A DNA stretch of 64,000 nt. Source: Nostoc sp. NIES-3756. GTDB taxonomy: Bacteria; Cyanobacteriota; Cyanobacteriia; Cyanobacteriales; Nostocaceae. The position numbers and the translations under genes were made by a program. Position 1 is the stretch's first letter. Each line of letters starts with the position of its first letter. The notes beneath the pieces are model-generated. The model saw nothing but the letters and a program-made list of their open reading frames with translations. It was not told the DNA's origin and made no database searches. Shown piece by piece: positions 26,340 through 36,082 of the stretch. The stretch lies in NCBI RefSeq assembly GCF_001548375.1, contig NZ_AP017296.1:383305-447304 (forward strand), written 5' to 3'.

Positions 26340-26485
26340 ATCTTGCACCAGGCGGCTGGAAGTCGCACCTACACAGGCAAAACCCACACAGGTGGGTTTC
26401 AAATCCTTGATTTTGCATTAGTCTGCGTAGGCGGACGCGCGTTTGTATAGCTGCGATTTTTAATCGCTAAGGCTAAGTGCAAGAT
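26340..26485. repeat. Structured non-coding repeat with long-range stem
   Basis: ATCTTGCAC (26340-26348) pairs with GTGCAAGAT (26477-26485), enclosing an inner 8-bp hairpin AAACCCAC/GTGGGTTT (26380-26399). It has no coding capacity. It looks like a dispersed cyanobacterial repeat or a structured RNA element. Confidence 0.45.
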
Positions 26486-26490
26486 GTGTG

Positions 26491-26532
26491 TCAAGAAAAA
26501 CCCTACCACTTACTAAGTCAGGAGGTAGGGTT
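26491..26532 (-). terminator. Intrinsic terminator of the FG-GAP gene
   Basis: On the minus strand AACCCTACC/GGTAGGGTT form a perfect 9-bp stem with a 16-base loop followed by a TTTTTCTTG tract. It lies about 65 bases after the stop of the large surface protein. Confidence 0.75.
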
Positions 26533-26596
26533 AAAATTATTCACAATCAAAGCTATGTCAAACAGACTTTGCCCCAATTTAAAATCCAAAATGGTA

Positions 26597-28999
26597 TTAG
26601 GTATTTACAGTCAATTTAACTTGAACAATTAAATCGTTGTAATCCTGATCGCCGCCTCCTACCATATCCTCAAAACCAAAGCAGTTATTCCCTAGTAAGC
26701 GCACGTGATTGTTTTTGCCAGAATTACCATTTATAAATGGAGAGAAAACAGTCATTTCATTGGAAGTACTACTTAAAATTGTTTCTACAGTCGAATTTAC
26801 AATGATAAAAGGTGCAAACAACCAACCTGCTTCAAAGTTACCAGTGAAAGTTGCTTTACCTTGGTTGTTCACTTTCAAGTCAATACCTTCAACGCGGGAA
26901 CTAAGCATTGCCTTGAGATAGCCGGCATCGCCCGGACGCACATCAACAATGCCATTGCCATCGCTATCAATACCACCATCTTCATCACTTACTTTATAAA
27001 AGCCAACTAAGTTGTCGTAACGAGCTTCTCTGTTGACAATAAACTCTGCTTTTACCTGGGTTTTGACTTCTCGTAAATCGATGAGTTCTCCTTGATGCTT
27101 ACCTTGTAAACCTATACCTGGAGGTATCTTTTCATTGGTTTCTTTGATCTTAATCTTAAAATCGCTGCCACCAATAGATGCACCTTTCCAAGTCAAGGAA
27201 AAGCCTTCAATTTCTGAGCTTTCTACTTGCACATTTGTAGAAGAGGAAAAGATAACTTCCGAGAAAGAAGTTTCTCCTGACAGCACAGCATAAGTGGTGC
27301 TGTTGCGTATCATGAAGAATCGCAGGTTTGCGCCGGAGTCAAATTCTAATAAATTTGACAAGTCAGAGGGATTAAAATCAGTGGGTGCATTAGCAATGGC
27401 CGAGCAAATTATCTTGGAACGTTTCAAGGCTGCTTCAGCGTAACCTACTGCATTTGGAGAAATACCATCAATGGTACCTTCGGCATCGTCAACGATAAAT
27501 ACACCAATTTCGTTGACTACTTTAGAAGTGCTGCTTTCAATTTTAATTGAGAGTTTGGCTTTGCCGCCTTTAACTTTACTTTTGACAGTAAAGATATTCT
27601 GAGTAATGTTTATGAACTCAACACTCGTAGTTATTTGGTTAGCAACACCAAACCCCAGTTCGTTAACATTGATAGCCAACTCCTTATCATAAGCAAGTCC
27701 TCCACTATCAGTTGTGCGGACGCGGATATTGTAGGTAGATTTAGTTAATTCAGATTTAATAATCAGGTGATCGCCTTCGATGATGAATGTATCATTATCA
27801 GTGTCGCCACTGCCTTTAACTAAAGTGTAAGTGTGCTTGTCGTTTTTGTCTGAGTCAGTAGTCTTGAAGACACAGATGGCTTTTTCATTATCATCGTCAT
27901 CATCGTCATCACCACTGCCATCGTCATCGCCACCGAGCGCACTAAATATTAAATCTGTGGGGGCAAAGTTATAAAATAGCACCGAGACTTCATTACTATC
28001 AGCGTTTGCTACCACCAAGTCAAGTTTTTGATCGCCGTTCAAGTCTCCCGCAGCAGTGTAAGCCGCAGATGTTCCGACAGTGAAATCGGTAGCGGTGCCA
28101 AAACCACCATTACCATCGTTCAACAAGACTGAAACGTTTTTGGCATTCCCATCTTTTGCCACTACCAAGTCAAGTTTGCCGTCACCGTTTATGTCTTCCA
28201 AAACGACAGAATTAGAATTTGTCCCGACAGTGAAATCGGTAGCGGTGCCAAAACCACCATTACCATCATTCAACAGCACTGAAACTTGGTCAGAGCCATA
28301 ATTCGCCACCACCAAGTCAAGTTTGTTGTCACCATCTATATCTCCTATTGCCATAGCAGTAGGGTCGTCTCCAACGGTAAAATCGGTAGCAGTACCAAAA
28401 CTGCCATTACCATCGTTTAATAGTAGTGAAACGTTGTCATCATCAGCGTTTGCCACTACTAAATCAAGTTTGTTGTCACCGTTTATATCTCCTAATGCGA
28501 TCGCAGAGGGATTCATCCCGGCTGTGAAATTAGTAACAGCACCAAAACCGCCATTACCATTGTTTAATAGTAGTGAAACGTTGTCATTATCAGCGTTTGC
28601 TACTACTAAGTCCAGCTTGTTATCACCATTGATGTCTCCCAATGCAACAGCAGAAGGCTTCATCCCAACTGTGAAATTAGTAGCAGAGGCAAAACTGCCA
28701 TCACCATTACTCAAAAGCACTGAAACATTGTTACTGTCAGCATTTGCTACTACTAAGTCCAGCTTGTTATCACTGTTGATGTCTGCTGAGGTCATGAAAA
28801 CTGGATTGGTTCCAACTGTGAAGTTAGTAGAAGTGCCAAAACCATCATTGCCATCATTCAACAAGACTGAAACATTGTTATCAGTAGCGTTTGCTACCGC
28901 TAAATCAAGTTTGCCGTCACCATTTAAGTCTTTTACTACGATGGAAGAAGGGCCGGAACCGACTGTAAATCTGTTGCCACCTGAAAATAATACGCTCAT
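26597..28999 (-). CDS. FG-GAP/VCBS repeat protein with DUF4114 C-terminus
   Basis: The 800-residue protein begins with about seven FG-GAP/VCBS repeats (about 1-355), each with a DINGDNKLDLVVANAD calcium-binding core, forming an integrin-alpha-like propeller. An Asp-rich linker (GGDDDGSGDDDD) leads to a cadherin-like module near 375-460, and the C-terminus carries a DUF4114 motif (FGFEDMVGGGDQDYNDLIV). There is no classical signal peptide. The repeats and DUF4114 end fit a large secreted or surface adhesin, perhaps exported by a type I system, for which no genes are nearby. Strong repeat homogeneity indicates recent internal duplication. Confidence 0.85.
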   Translation of the reverse strand: MSVLFSGGNRFTVGSGPSSIVVKDLNGDGKLDLAVANATDNNVSVLLNDGNDGFGTSTNFTVGTNPVFMTSADINSDNKLDLVVANADSNNVSVLLSNGDGSFASATNFTVGMKPSAVALGDINGDNKLDLVVANADNDNVSLLLNNGNGGFGAVTNFTAGMNPSAIALGDINGDNKLDLVVANADDDNVSLLLNDGNGSFGTATDFTVGDDPTAMAIGDIDGDNKLDLVVANYGSDQVSVLLNDGNGGFGTATDFTVGTNSNSVVLEDINGDGKLDLVVAKDGNAKNVSVLLNDGNGGFGTATDFTVGTSAAYTAAGDLNGDQKLDLVVANADSNEVSVLFYNFAPTDLIFSALGGDDDGSGDDDDDDDNEKAICVFKTTDSDKNDKHTYTLVKGSGDTDNDTFIIEGDHLIIKSELTKSTYNIRVRTTDSGGLAYDKELAINVNELGFGVANQITTSVEFINITQNIFTVKSKVKGGKAKLSIKIESSTSKVVNEIGVFIVDDAEGTIDGISPNAVGYAEAALKRSKIICSAIANAPTDFNPSDLSNLLEFDSGANLRFFMIRNSTTYAVLSGETSFSEVIFSSSTNVQVESSEIEGFSLTWKGASIGGSDFKIKIKETNEKIPPGIGLQGKHQGELIDLREVKTQVKAEFIVNREARYDNLVGFYKVSDEDGGIDSDGNGIVDVRPGDAGYLKAMLSSRVEGIDLKVNNQGKATFTGNFEAGWLFAPFIIVNSTVETILSSTSNEMTVFSPFINGNSGKNNHVRLLGNNCFGFEDMVGGGDQDYNDLIVQVKLTVNT

Positions 29000-29757
29000 A
29001 ATTTCTTTTACGAATAGTGTTTTGGCTTCCTCACACTTGTTTCTTGAGAGATAACAAAATAGTTAGCAAAGGTAATATTCTTTATCGGAATAATGAGGAA
29101 TACATCACACAGCTTATTGTGTAAAATAAATAAATACCTCAGTTTATTTACTGATGAATTCTATAAGTTAAAGTTCTGTAAAGACCCTTATAGTAAGCAA
29201 TGCGATATTTCATCATTGATCGACGCGAGCGCATATACATTAATTGAGATGTTTTGAATAGAACATCTCTACGGCATAAGCTTAATAAGCGACACTGTTT
29301 GTTTTCAAAAAGGTAAGAAAAATTGTGGTTAATTTCTATCAAACACCGAAATTACCACTACCACCATCACTTGTAGGTTAAGAAATCAGTTCTTTTACTG
29401 AGTACACAGTTACTCAACGAATGCTGCGATCGCCCGCATAATTGTGGTTGAAAATAATTAGGATGTATGCGATGTAACAAACTTTTTAGTTCCTACTAGC
29501 GATAAATAAGTAAGATATTTTATCAAAGCGTTTAGTATTAAATGAAGATAATTTTTGGACATCACCATTAGGAGAAAAAATCTTACTCTTAAACAAAGAA
29601 AATGAAAAAGACCAGAACTTAGTTAAATTAGCAGTTTGCAGATTATTAAAAATTTTTCAAAACACTGAAAAATAATTTGTAAAGAGTAGATAGTATTTCT
29701 GTACTAAAATAAATGTATCCACCAGTTTATAATAGTGTGCGGCATTTTTGACACCCA
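29000..29757. other. Intergenic region between divergent genes
   Basis: It separates the minus-strand FG-GAP gene from the plus-strand RecD2-like fragment, so it should hold both promoters. It is AT-rich and I see no convincing gene or strong promoter consensus. Confidence 0.45.
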
Positions 29758-30794
29758 ATGTCCACTCTACCAACAGCACAACAAACCCAAGCACAACCTC
29801 ACTACGAAACCATCACCGGGGTAGTCGAACGCCTGACTTTCCACTCAGAGGAATCAGGTTACACAGTCGCACGCCTAACCCGCTCTCGCTCCACCGACCT
29901 CACCACCATCGTCGGTAACTTCGCCAATATCCAGCCTGGGCAAACGCTACAGCTAACAGGCTTCTGGAAAGACCATCCGCAGTATGGCCCACAATTTAAT
30001 GTCACTAACTACCACGAAACCAAACCAGCTACACTCACTGGAATTGAGAAATATCTTGGCAGTGGACTAATAAAAGGGGTAGGCCCAGTTACAGCAAGAC
30101 GTATCGTTGCACATTTCGGGTTAGAAACACTCGATATCATCGAAAACCAGATTGACCGCCTTATCGAAGTACAAGGCATCGCCAAGAAACGCATCAAGCT
30201 AATCAAGAATGCCTGGGAGACGCAAAAGGCGATAAAAGAGGTGATGGTGTTCCTGCAAACTCACGGAGTTTCTACAACATACGCCGTCAAAATATATAAA
30301 CAATATCAAGATCAGGCGATCGTCACCGTCACCGCGAACCCGTACCAACTAGCAACCGACATCTACGGCATCGGCTTTCTCACTGCTGACAAGATTGCGC
30401 GTAACCTGGGCGTACCAACAAGCTCAGAGTTTCGATACAGCGCTGGAATCATCCACGCATTGAGTGAAGCAGCCGAAGATGGACACTGCTATGTCCCCCA
30501 GCCGGAACTCATTGAGAAAGTTACCAAGCTGCTGACAACCGATGACCATCAGCCGACAGAGGAAGCGATCGCCCTCATTATCAAAGATATGACAACCAAG
30601 GAAGAACTAGTTAGAGAATTTGTCAGGGACAGCTATGGGGAGAAATTATTACTTTGTTATAAGCCGACGTTCTTCCACACAGAACAAAACCTTGCACAGT
30701 TGATATCTCGACGGTTACGCCAGCCAGTGACACAAGATATCCCTCGTGTCCGTGCATGGCTAGACCGCTTCATGTCCAGCCGCAAAATCCAGCT
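29758..30794 (+). pseudogene. RecD2-like helicase gene, 3' truncated by an IS
   Basis: The remaining 345 codons encode the N-terminal part of a RecD2/TraA-like superfamily 1 helicase: an OB-like start ETITGVVERLTFHSEESG, then helix-hairpin-helix segments (GIEKYLGSGLIKGVGPVTA and YGIGFLTADKIARNLG). The gene ends at position 30794 where the sequence becomes an inverted IS fragment, just before the Walker A motor domain would begin. Full-length relatives have about 740 residues, so the protein cannot be an active helicase. RecD2-like proteins serve DNA repair and plasmid conjugation; the missing part is not in this window. Confidence 0.85.
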
Positions 30795-31301
30795 ATATAT
30801 TCCTTTGGCCTTAATTTTCTTGCCTTTACGACGTTCAATCGTATCATCTATTCCCATGATGATTGGCCCAGTTCGTAAAAACACTGTTACCATGAGCATT
30901 AATAAAATTCGGCTTGCTTCCAAACCTGACCACACTGCGCGATTTAATACACGATGATAATTTTGGAAGTGTTCCTCCTGATTTAGTCCCATCACTACCA
31001 GTACCGAAGTAATGGTACGTTTACCTGTTGTTAAAATCGCTCCCATTACCAAAGTTTGGACATGACTCCAGACGGGCTTGGTAAAAATTGCTGCAAACGG
31101 CAGCAAGATACTGGCAATTTCAACTGGTATTGTTGTATTCATGGGAAGATACACACAATTATCCTTCAGTCTTAGTTTATTGCGCGCGTCACCAGTATTC
31201 ACCAAGATTGTATTTTAATGTTATGTATGCAGCAAAACCCATATCTTTTAGCGGTCGCCTACCCTTGTGATGACCCGAAGGTCAAAATGGATAAAGTCGA
31301 G
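30795..31301 (-). mobile_element. Partial copy of the IS701-like element of 60072
   Basis: This 507-base segment is the reverse complement of the first 507 bases of the complete element at 60072-61615, and the encoded transposase N-terminus (from ATG at 31142) is identical over about 120 residues. It has the inverted repeat CTCGACTTTATCCATTTT at 31301 but lacks the other end. The near-identity shows a recent event followed by a deletion that removed the rest of the IS and the 3' part of the helicase gene. Confidence 0.9.
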
Positions 31302-31381
31302 CTATTATGATGTCTGGATTGTTAGCGATCGCAGAAAAATGACGCAGAGGCGATTCTCCTGGGGAGACGCTACGCGAACGT

Positions 31382-31783
31382 ACTTTTGACAAGGTAAGCC
31401 TTTCGGATGGCGTTTGGGTAGGAATTGCTCAAGCCTTTGCCTTAATTCCCGGCGTTTCTCGCTCCGGTTCTACCCTCACAGCCGCGATGTTTTTGGGTAT
31501 GGAACGAGAAACATCAGCTCGATTTTCTTTCCTGTTGGGTTTACCAGCAGTGATTTTGGCGGGTGCTGTATAACTCCACACCCTCTTCAAAGCGGGGTTA
31601 GGTGCATCTGGCTGGTTAACTCTATTAGTAGGTTTAGTTTCTGCTAGTATTTCCGCCTTTGTGGCAATTTGGGGACTTCTACACTACTTAGAAAAACACA
31701 GCACTTGGATTTTTGTATTTTACCGTTTTGCGATGGGAATATTTTTAATATTTGCTGTCATGAATAGTTGGTTACAAAATTGA
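31382..31783 (+). pseudogene. uppP: uppP (undecaprenyl-diphosphatase) 3' fragment with internal stop
   Basis: The frame encodes the C-terminal half of UppP/BacA, the membrane phosphatase that recycles the undecaprenyl carrier for peptidoglycan. [18 protein letters not shown] is the conserved motif, followed by [20 protein letters not shown] at 31571-31573 stands where relatives have Glu, and the same frame continues LHTLFKAGLGASGWLTLL to the natural end at 31781. The N-terminal half is missing; the fragment starts about 80 bases after the IS remnant. It is certainly non-functional, and a working copy must exist elsewhere. Confidence 0.85.
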
Positions 31784-31801
31784 TATTGCTTGGAACTGGG
31801 T

Positions 31802-31846
31802 GTGTTAGTTATCAGTGAACATAACCTGATAACTGATAACTAACAC
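31802..31846. terminator. Inverted repeat after the uppP fragment
   Basis: GTGTTAGTTATCAG and its perfect inverse CTGATAACTAACAC (14-bp arms) enclose a 17-base loop. It may be the old uppP terminator, although no T-run follows. Confidence 0.5.
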
Positions 31847-31932
31847 AAGTGACAGTTATTTTTGAGAATCTTTTGTTATAAAGACAACATTGAAGTCAGA
31901 TTTGGCAATATTAATAAGCAAGTGTTTTGTAT

Positions 31933-34014
31933 ATGCAATTGGAATATAAGGGTCAAAATCTTCAAGGTCGTTCATTTAAAGGTCAAAACCTAACAAGTGC
32001 TAATTTTCAGGGTGCTGATATTAGAGGAGCAGATTTTACAGATGCTAACTTGAGAGATGCAACTTTTTTTCTTGCTAAATGTGGGTTGCCAATTCATTTA
32101 CGGTTAATCTTATTAATTATTTTATTTTTCATAGGGGCATTATCACTATTTACGGCAGGAGTAGTTGCTGTTTTTGCAGGGGTTCAAATCTCGCCTGCTG
32201 GCCAAATTATAGGTCAATATTTAATATTATTTATCAATCCTATAGTATTGACGATTTTTTTATCTGTTGCAATTTATCTAGGATTGAATAAAGCTGTAAT
32301 TACTATAGTTTTTTTGGCTGTATTTAGTTGTATTAGTCTAATTTTCTTCCAATATTATGAAGCAGCCGCAGCTTTTGCTGGCAATCTCCTCTGGCTATTT
32401 ACTGTAGGTGTAACTGGGGCTATAATATTTACATCAGTGATAATTTTGACCAAATATTCTTCTGGTATTTTCATAGGTGCAGGCTTTATAGCTTGGGTTA
32501 TCTCTACATTTATACCTTTGATTTTAGGCCAGCCCCATCTAATTTTAGTTAAAGTAGCCTTTTCCTCAGCTATTGGAGTTTCGATCAGCATCTATGCTAG
32601 TCAGCAAGCTATATTAGGAATGCCACAATTAGCTTGGATACGCTCAATAGCGATCGCTTTTGCTGCTACAGGTGGCACAAATTTTTCTGGTGCTGATTTA
32701 ACTGATGCTGACTTTACCAGTGCAACTCTCAAAAATACAGATTTCCGAAAAGCGAATTTAACACGCACTCGTTTTTATGAATCTAAAGAACTTGACCTTG
32801 CCATAGGTGATGCAATATTAGCTAAACGAGATATTCTCAACTTGCTAGTTAGTTGTCATGGGAGGAATAAATCATATGTTGGTGCAAATCTTCAAGGTGC
32901 TAACCTCATAGGTGCAAATTTAGAAGCAGCTAATCTTAAAGGTGCTGATCTTAGTGGAGCCGTTTTTCAAGGAGCTTGTTTAGAGTGGACAAATTTAACT
33001 CTAGCTCAAGCTGTAGGTACTGATTTCACCAGCGCTCAAATGACAGGTGCTTGTATAGAAGCTTGGAATATTGAAAGTACAACCAAATTAGATCATATCG
33101 ATTGTCGCTTTATCTATCTTTTAGAAAATCCCAAACCAGGCACAGATGACAGAGAACGCCGCCCCAGTAGTGGCAACTTTCAACCAGGAGAATTTACCAA
33201 ATTATTTGAAGAAGTATTGAATACTCTCGATTTAATTTTCCGCAACGGTATAGACTGGAAAGCTTTTATTGCCACCTTGAGAAAAGTTCAAGAAGAAAAT
33301 GGTGGCTCAGATTTAGCTATTCAAAGTATTGCAAATAAGGGTGATGGCGTAGTTGTCGTTAAAGTTAACGTGCCTGATGGTACAGATAAAGAGAAGATTC
33401 ACAATGATTTCATGCAGAATTATCAGTTAGCATTGCAAGCTGTAGAGGAAAGATACAAGGCACAATTACAAGCTAAAGATAATGAAATAGTTATTTATCG
33501 TCACCAAAGTGCAGATATGAGAGAAATCATTAGTTTGTTAGCAAATAAGCCAATTAATGTACAAGTTGATAATAAAGTAGAAACTAAAGCCATGACTAAT
33601 AGTAATGATTCCAGCCGCAATATTAATATTGGGAATATTGGCGGAGATTTTAATGCAAGCGGGCAAGCCTTAAATGTAGGTGAAATTAGCGGAAAGGTGA
33701 CAAACACCATTAACCAGTTACCTTCTGCACCAGCACCGCAACACCCCGGCATCAAGGAATTATTGATGCAGTTGCAAGCAGCAATTGAATCTGAAAAAGA
33801 CTTAACTCAAGAAGACAAAGCCGAAGCCTTAGAACAAGTAAAAGCCTTAGCAGAAGCTGGCAAAAATCCGCAAGAAGAACCAAAGCAAAAAGCCGCAAGA
33901 ACTGCACTCAAAATTTTGAAAGGGACAACTACTGGTTTACCAGCCACTGCAACAATAGTTGAGGCTGTTAGTAAATTATTGCCTTTAATTTCTAAATTGT
34001 TGGGTTTAGGGTAA
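31933..34014 (+). CDS. Membrane pentapeptide-repeat protein with C-terminal helical domain
   Basis: The 693-residue protein starts with pentapeptide repeats (about 8-50), followed by about six to seven transmembrane helices (about 55-240). More pentapeptide repeats follow (about 250-370; GANLQGANLIGANLEAANL). A cytoplasmic region then carries a predicted coiled coil (about 495-530), a Gly/Asn-rich strand NIGNIGGDFNASGQALNVG, and a helical C-terminus ending in a hydrophobic segment (LLPLISKLLGLG). I chose ATG at 31933; an upstream TTG at 31927 is also in frame. The family is common in cyanobacteria without assigned function. The short amphipathic end could be membrane-active, which is only inference. 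Confidence 0.8.
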   Translation: MQLEYKGQNLQGRSFKGQNLTSANFQGADIRGADFTDANLRDATFFLAKCGLPIHLRLILLIILFFIGALSLFTAGVVAVFAGVQISPAGQIIGQYLILFINPIVLTIFLSVAIYLGLNKAVITIVFLAVFSCISLIFFQYYEAAAAFAGNLLWLFTVGVTGAIIFTSVIILTKYSSGIFIGAGFIAWVISTFIPLILGQPHLILVKVAFSSAIGVSISIYASQQAILGMPQLAWIRSIAIAFAATGGTNFSGADLTDADFTSATLKNTDFRKANLTRTRFYESKELDLAIGDAILAKRDILNLLVSCHGRNKSYVGANLQGANLIGANLEAANLKGADLSGAVFQGACLEWTNLTLAQAVGTDFTSAQMTGACIEAWNIESTTKLDHIDCRFIYLLENPKPGTDDRERRPSSGNFQPGEFTKLFEEVLNTLDLIFRNGIDWKAFIATLRKVQEENGGSDLAIQSIANKGDGVVVVKVNVPDGTDKEKIHNDFMQNYQLALQAVEERYKAQLQAKDNEIVIYRHQSADMREIISLLANKPINVQVDNKVETKAMTNSNDSSRNINIGNIGGDFNASGQALNVGEISGKVTNTINQLPSAPAPQHPGIKELLMQLQAAIESEKDLTQEDKAEALEQVKALAEAGKNPQEEPKQKAARTALKILKGTTTGLPATATIVEAVSKLLPLISKLLGLG

Positions 34015-34050
34015 TATCGTTTCTTGATTTAGAGATTATTTATAAAGTAA

Positions 34051-34421
34051 ATCTTTAGGAGACAAGACGACGTAGCATAATTCTAGTCATGACAGCATAT
34101 ATGGCGGCTTCGCTCATTTCAGGAAGACGCTCATAATCTTTGCGCTCGATGATGGTACTGGTTTAACCAACCAAAAGTTCTTTCTACTACAAGGGCGTTT
34201 GGGAAGAACTTGAAATTTCTGCTCAGTACGCCGTATGACTTCAACGTGAGCTTGAATCATCAGCCAAACCGAAAGAGCTTTCTTTATCACCGTCGTAACC
34301 GGAATCAACCCACATTACTTGAACTTTTTCTAGTAATTCCGGGCGCTCCTCTAATAGTTCCATGTTTTGCGTAGGCAGCAAGTACTCGCTCTGGGGCGTT
34401 CGCTTCACTAACAACGACTTT
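34051..34421 (-). pseudogene. IS5-type transposase, C-terminal part, frameshifted
   Basis: Read in several minus-strand frames, it shows the family segments VVVSEANAPERVLAAY, WVDSGYD and DYERLPEMSEAAIYAVM, ending in LRRLVS. At least two frameshifts separate them. It is the continuation of the segment at 36083-36590 once the nested elements are removed. Confidence 0.75.
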
Positions 34422-34432
34422 CAACAATAGTC

Positions 34433-34618
34433 GAATGGCACTAAGTTAAGCTGAAAGGTATACAGGGTAAGGATTGCAGAGGAGCAGGGGTGCAGGGGTG
34501 CAGAGGGGATTTCTATTTCTTGCGTTCGTATCCCTAAAACTTTTTCTTTCTCCCCTGCTCCTGGGCTCCTCTGCACCCCTGCTGCCGCAACGATTTTCTC
34601 TTTACAAGCGTGCCATTC
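34433..34618. mobile_element. 186-bp MITE inside the IS5-type transposase
   Basis: It has terminal inverted repeats GAATGGCAC/GTGCCATTC and is flanked by an 11-base duplication, GACTATTGTTG on the minus strand (34422-34432 and, split by the later insertion, 34619-34627 plus 36081-36082). The interior holds G-rich and C-rich arms that can pair (GCAGAGGAGCAGGGGTG type), giving a large hairpin. Removing it restores the transposase frame. Confidence 0.8.
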
Positions 34619-34627
34619 CAACAATAG

Positions 34628-36076
34628 CCCTCTTCTGTCACTTTCCGTAGAGAGAAAATAGTAAACAAGTAAAATTATCCAGAAGCGTAAAAGGGTTTAA
34701 ATTGATTCATTGCGTTAATTAAATGATTGAAACCTAGAAATAAATTGGAATTAGGAAAAATATTTATCCAGGGATAAACTAACCAAAATAGTAAAAGCGG
34801 TTGGACAATTAGACGAAAATTATTTAAAGTATTCTTCCATCCACAACCATGATTCCATTGCTGATGATGAGAAAAATCGGCAGAGCTAGTTTGTTTTATC
34901 TGTGGTGTAATTTCACTCTTTTGAGTTAAAGCTAAAAAAGCTGGAGAATTTAAGCTAATCATGGTGTAAACACAGAAAATAATCTCCCACCATTTCTCAA
35001 TATGTTGGAAATTAGTCAATCGATAATCTGTCCAGCCTAATTCTTGTTTACACTGCCGAAATCCATATTCTACCCATGTTCTTAATCCATATAGGTCGCC
35101 TAAAGTTTTCTTGAGATCCCCTTGAAGATTCGTCATGATAAATGTTGTAGAATTTTCCGGCATTGTTTCTGGGTCAGTAGTTATTTCCCAGTATGTTATG
35201 GCTCTTCTTTTACCATAAACTATCTCTCGAATGTATCTAGTTTCAGATTTTTGATTACTAAATGTTCTCTCAAATTTGCACCACTTATTAGCTCTAACGC
35301 TCTGCGACGCTGGCAGCCAGACTCCATGATTACTTCTAATTGCTACAACATAAGCTAATTCATATTCATTTAGTTTTTTAATGAATTCGCTACTTTCACC
35401 ATACAAACTATCCGCTAGTACCAATTCAATATTAAATCCCTGATTAATTAATTCTGTAATAATTTCTGACGCTAATTCTATTTTGGTTTTATATTTATCT
35501 CCTTCTTTGAGCGTCCCCTTCGGTTTAAATACTTTGAAACATAATGGAAATGTTATATTGTCATAAACTCCATAGGCATTGACTGTCACTATTCCATTAT
35601 CTACTTTTCCTACGCTTCCTAGATATTGTCTTGCTACATAATCTGTCTTTTTACCTTTTTTCCTATCTCCCGTTTCATCTATTACTACGGTTATCGCCTG
35701 ACCATTTAATGCTCTCTTTAACTTCTTTAATCTTCGGTTCTTTAATTTCTTTACTGACCAATCTGAATTAACCATAAAATGATGTAATGATTGTGCCGAG
35801 TTTATACTTACTACTTTGGCTATTTCTGGTAGTGATTTTCTTTTTATTGGCGAAATTATCCCTAAATGCAAATATTTGAAGCATTCATAATTTCTTACTT
35901 CTTTAAACAGGTCTTTGTACTCTGCACAATATTCATCTACGAGCGCAACTGTTGGCTGGGCATCCCTTGGCAGATGTTTCAGGATTTGTAATTCTACATC
36001 CATTGCTCTACTTACCTTGTAGAGTTTTATCTTTCCTTTCTTCTATTCATTATATCCGGAAAGTGACAGAAGAGGG
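34628..36076 (-). mobile_element. Complete IS701-like insertion sequence (1449 bp)
   Basis: The element has perfect 20-bp inverted repeats, CCCTCTTCTGTCACTTTCCG, and a 4-base target duplication ATAG (34624-34627 and 36077-36080). It contains a single intact transposase gene and appears complete, so it may be active. It inserted inside the target duplication of the older 186-bp MITE. Confidence 0.9.
34675..36003 (-). CDS. IS701-like DDE transposase
   Basis: The 442-residue transposase has the DDE_5-type catalytic region: first Asp in VVIDETGDRKKGKKT near residue 108, second Asp in LVLADSLYGES near 197, and the Glu region in WVEYGFRQCKQELGW near 305-320. Length and intact reading frame fit a functional IS701-family enzyme. 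It occupies most of the 1449-bp element and lies between its perfect inverted repeats. The family assignment is by motif; the 4-base duplication agrees with it, though ATAG is not the usual YTAR target. Confidence 0.85.
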   Translation of the reverse strand: MDVELQILKHLPRDAQPTVALVDEYCAEYKDLFKEVRNYECFKYLHLGIISPIKRKSLPEIAKVVSINSAQSLHHFMVNSDWSVKKLKNRRLKKLKRALNGQAITVVIDETGDRKKGKKTDYVARQYLGSVGKVDNGIVTVNAYGVYDNITFPLCFKVFKPKGTLKEGDKYKTKIELASEIITELINQGFNIELVLADSLYGESSEFIKKLNEYELAYVVAIRSNHGVWLPASQSVRANKWCKFERTFSNQKSETRYIREIVYGKRRAITYWEITTDPETMPENSTTFIMTNLQGDLKKTLGDLYGLRTWVEYGFRQCKQELGWTDYRLTNFQHIEKWWEIIFCVYTMISLNSPAFLALTQKSEITPQIKQTSSADFSHHQQWNHGCGWKNTLNNFRLIVQPLLLFWLVYPWINIFPNSNLFLGFNHLINAMNQFKPFYASG

Positions 36077-36082
36077 ATAGTC

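Larger units (their letters stand above)
25608..26490. other. Long non-coding region
   Basis: No convincing gene is present in about 900 bases. It contains repeated TCTAGGTA and TTGTCTAGGT motifs (25692-26057) and a structured dispersed repeat (26340-26485). Both are listed separately. Confidence 0.5.

Noticed and set aside
28323..29054. 243-codon plus-strand frame antisense to the FG-GAP repeats
   Set aside because: The repetitive Ser/Thr/Pro-rich sequence is the mirror of the FG-GAP repeats, not a gene.
30657..30794. C-terminal extension of the partial transposase into the helicase gene
   Set aside because: It is antisense readthrough of the RecD2-like sequence after the IS fragment ends at 30795.
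31414..31647. 77-codon frame overlapping the uppP fragment
   Set aside because: It is in another frame than the clear UppP homology and has no signature of its own.
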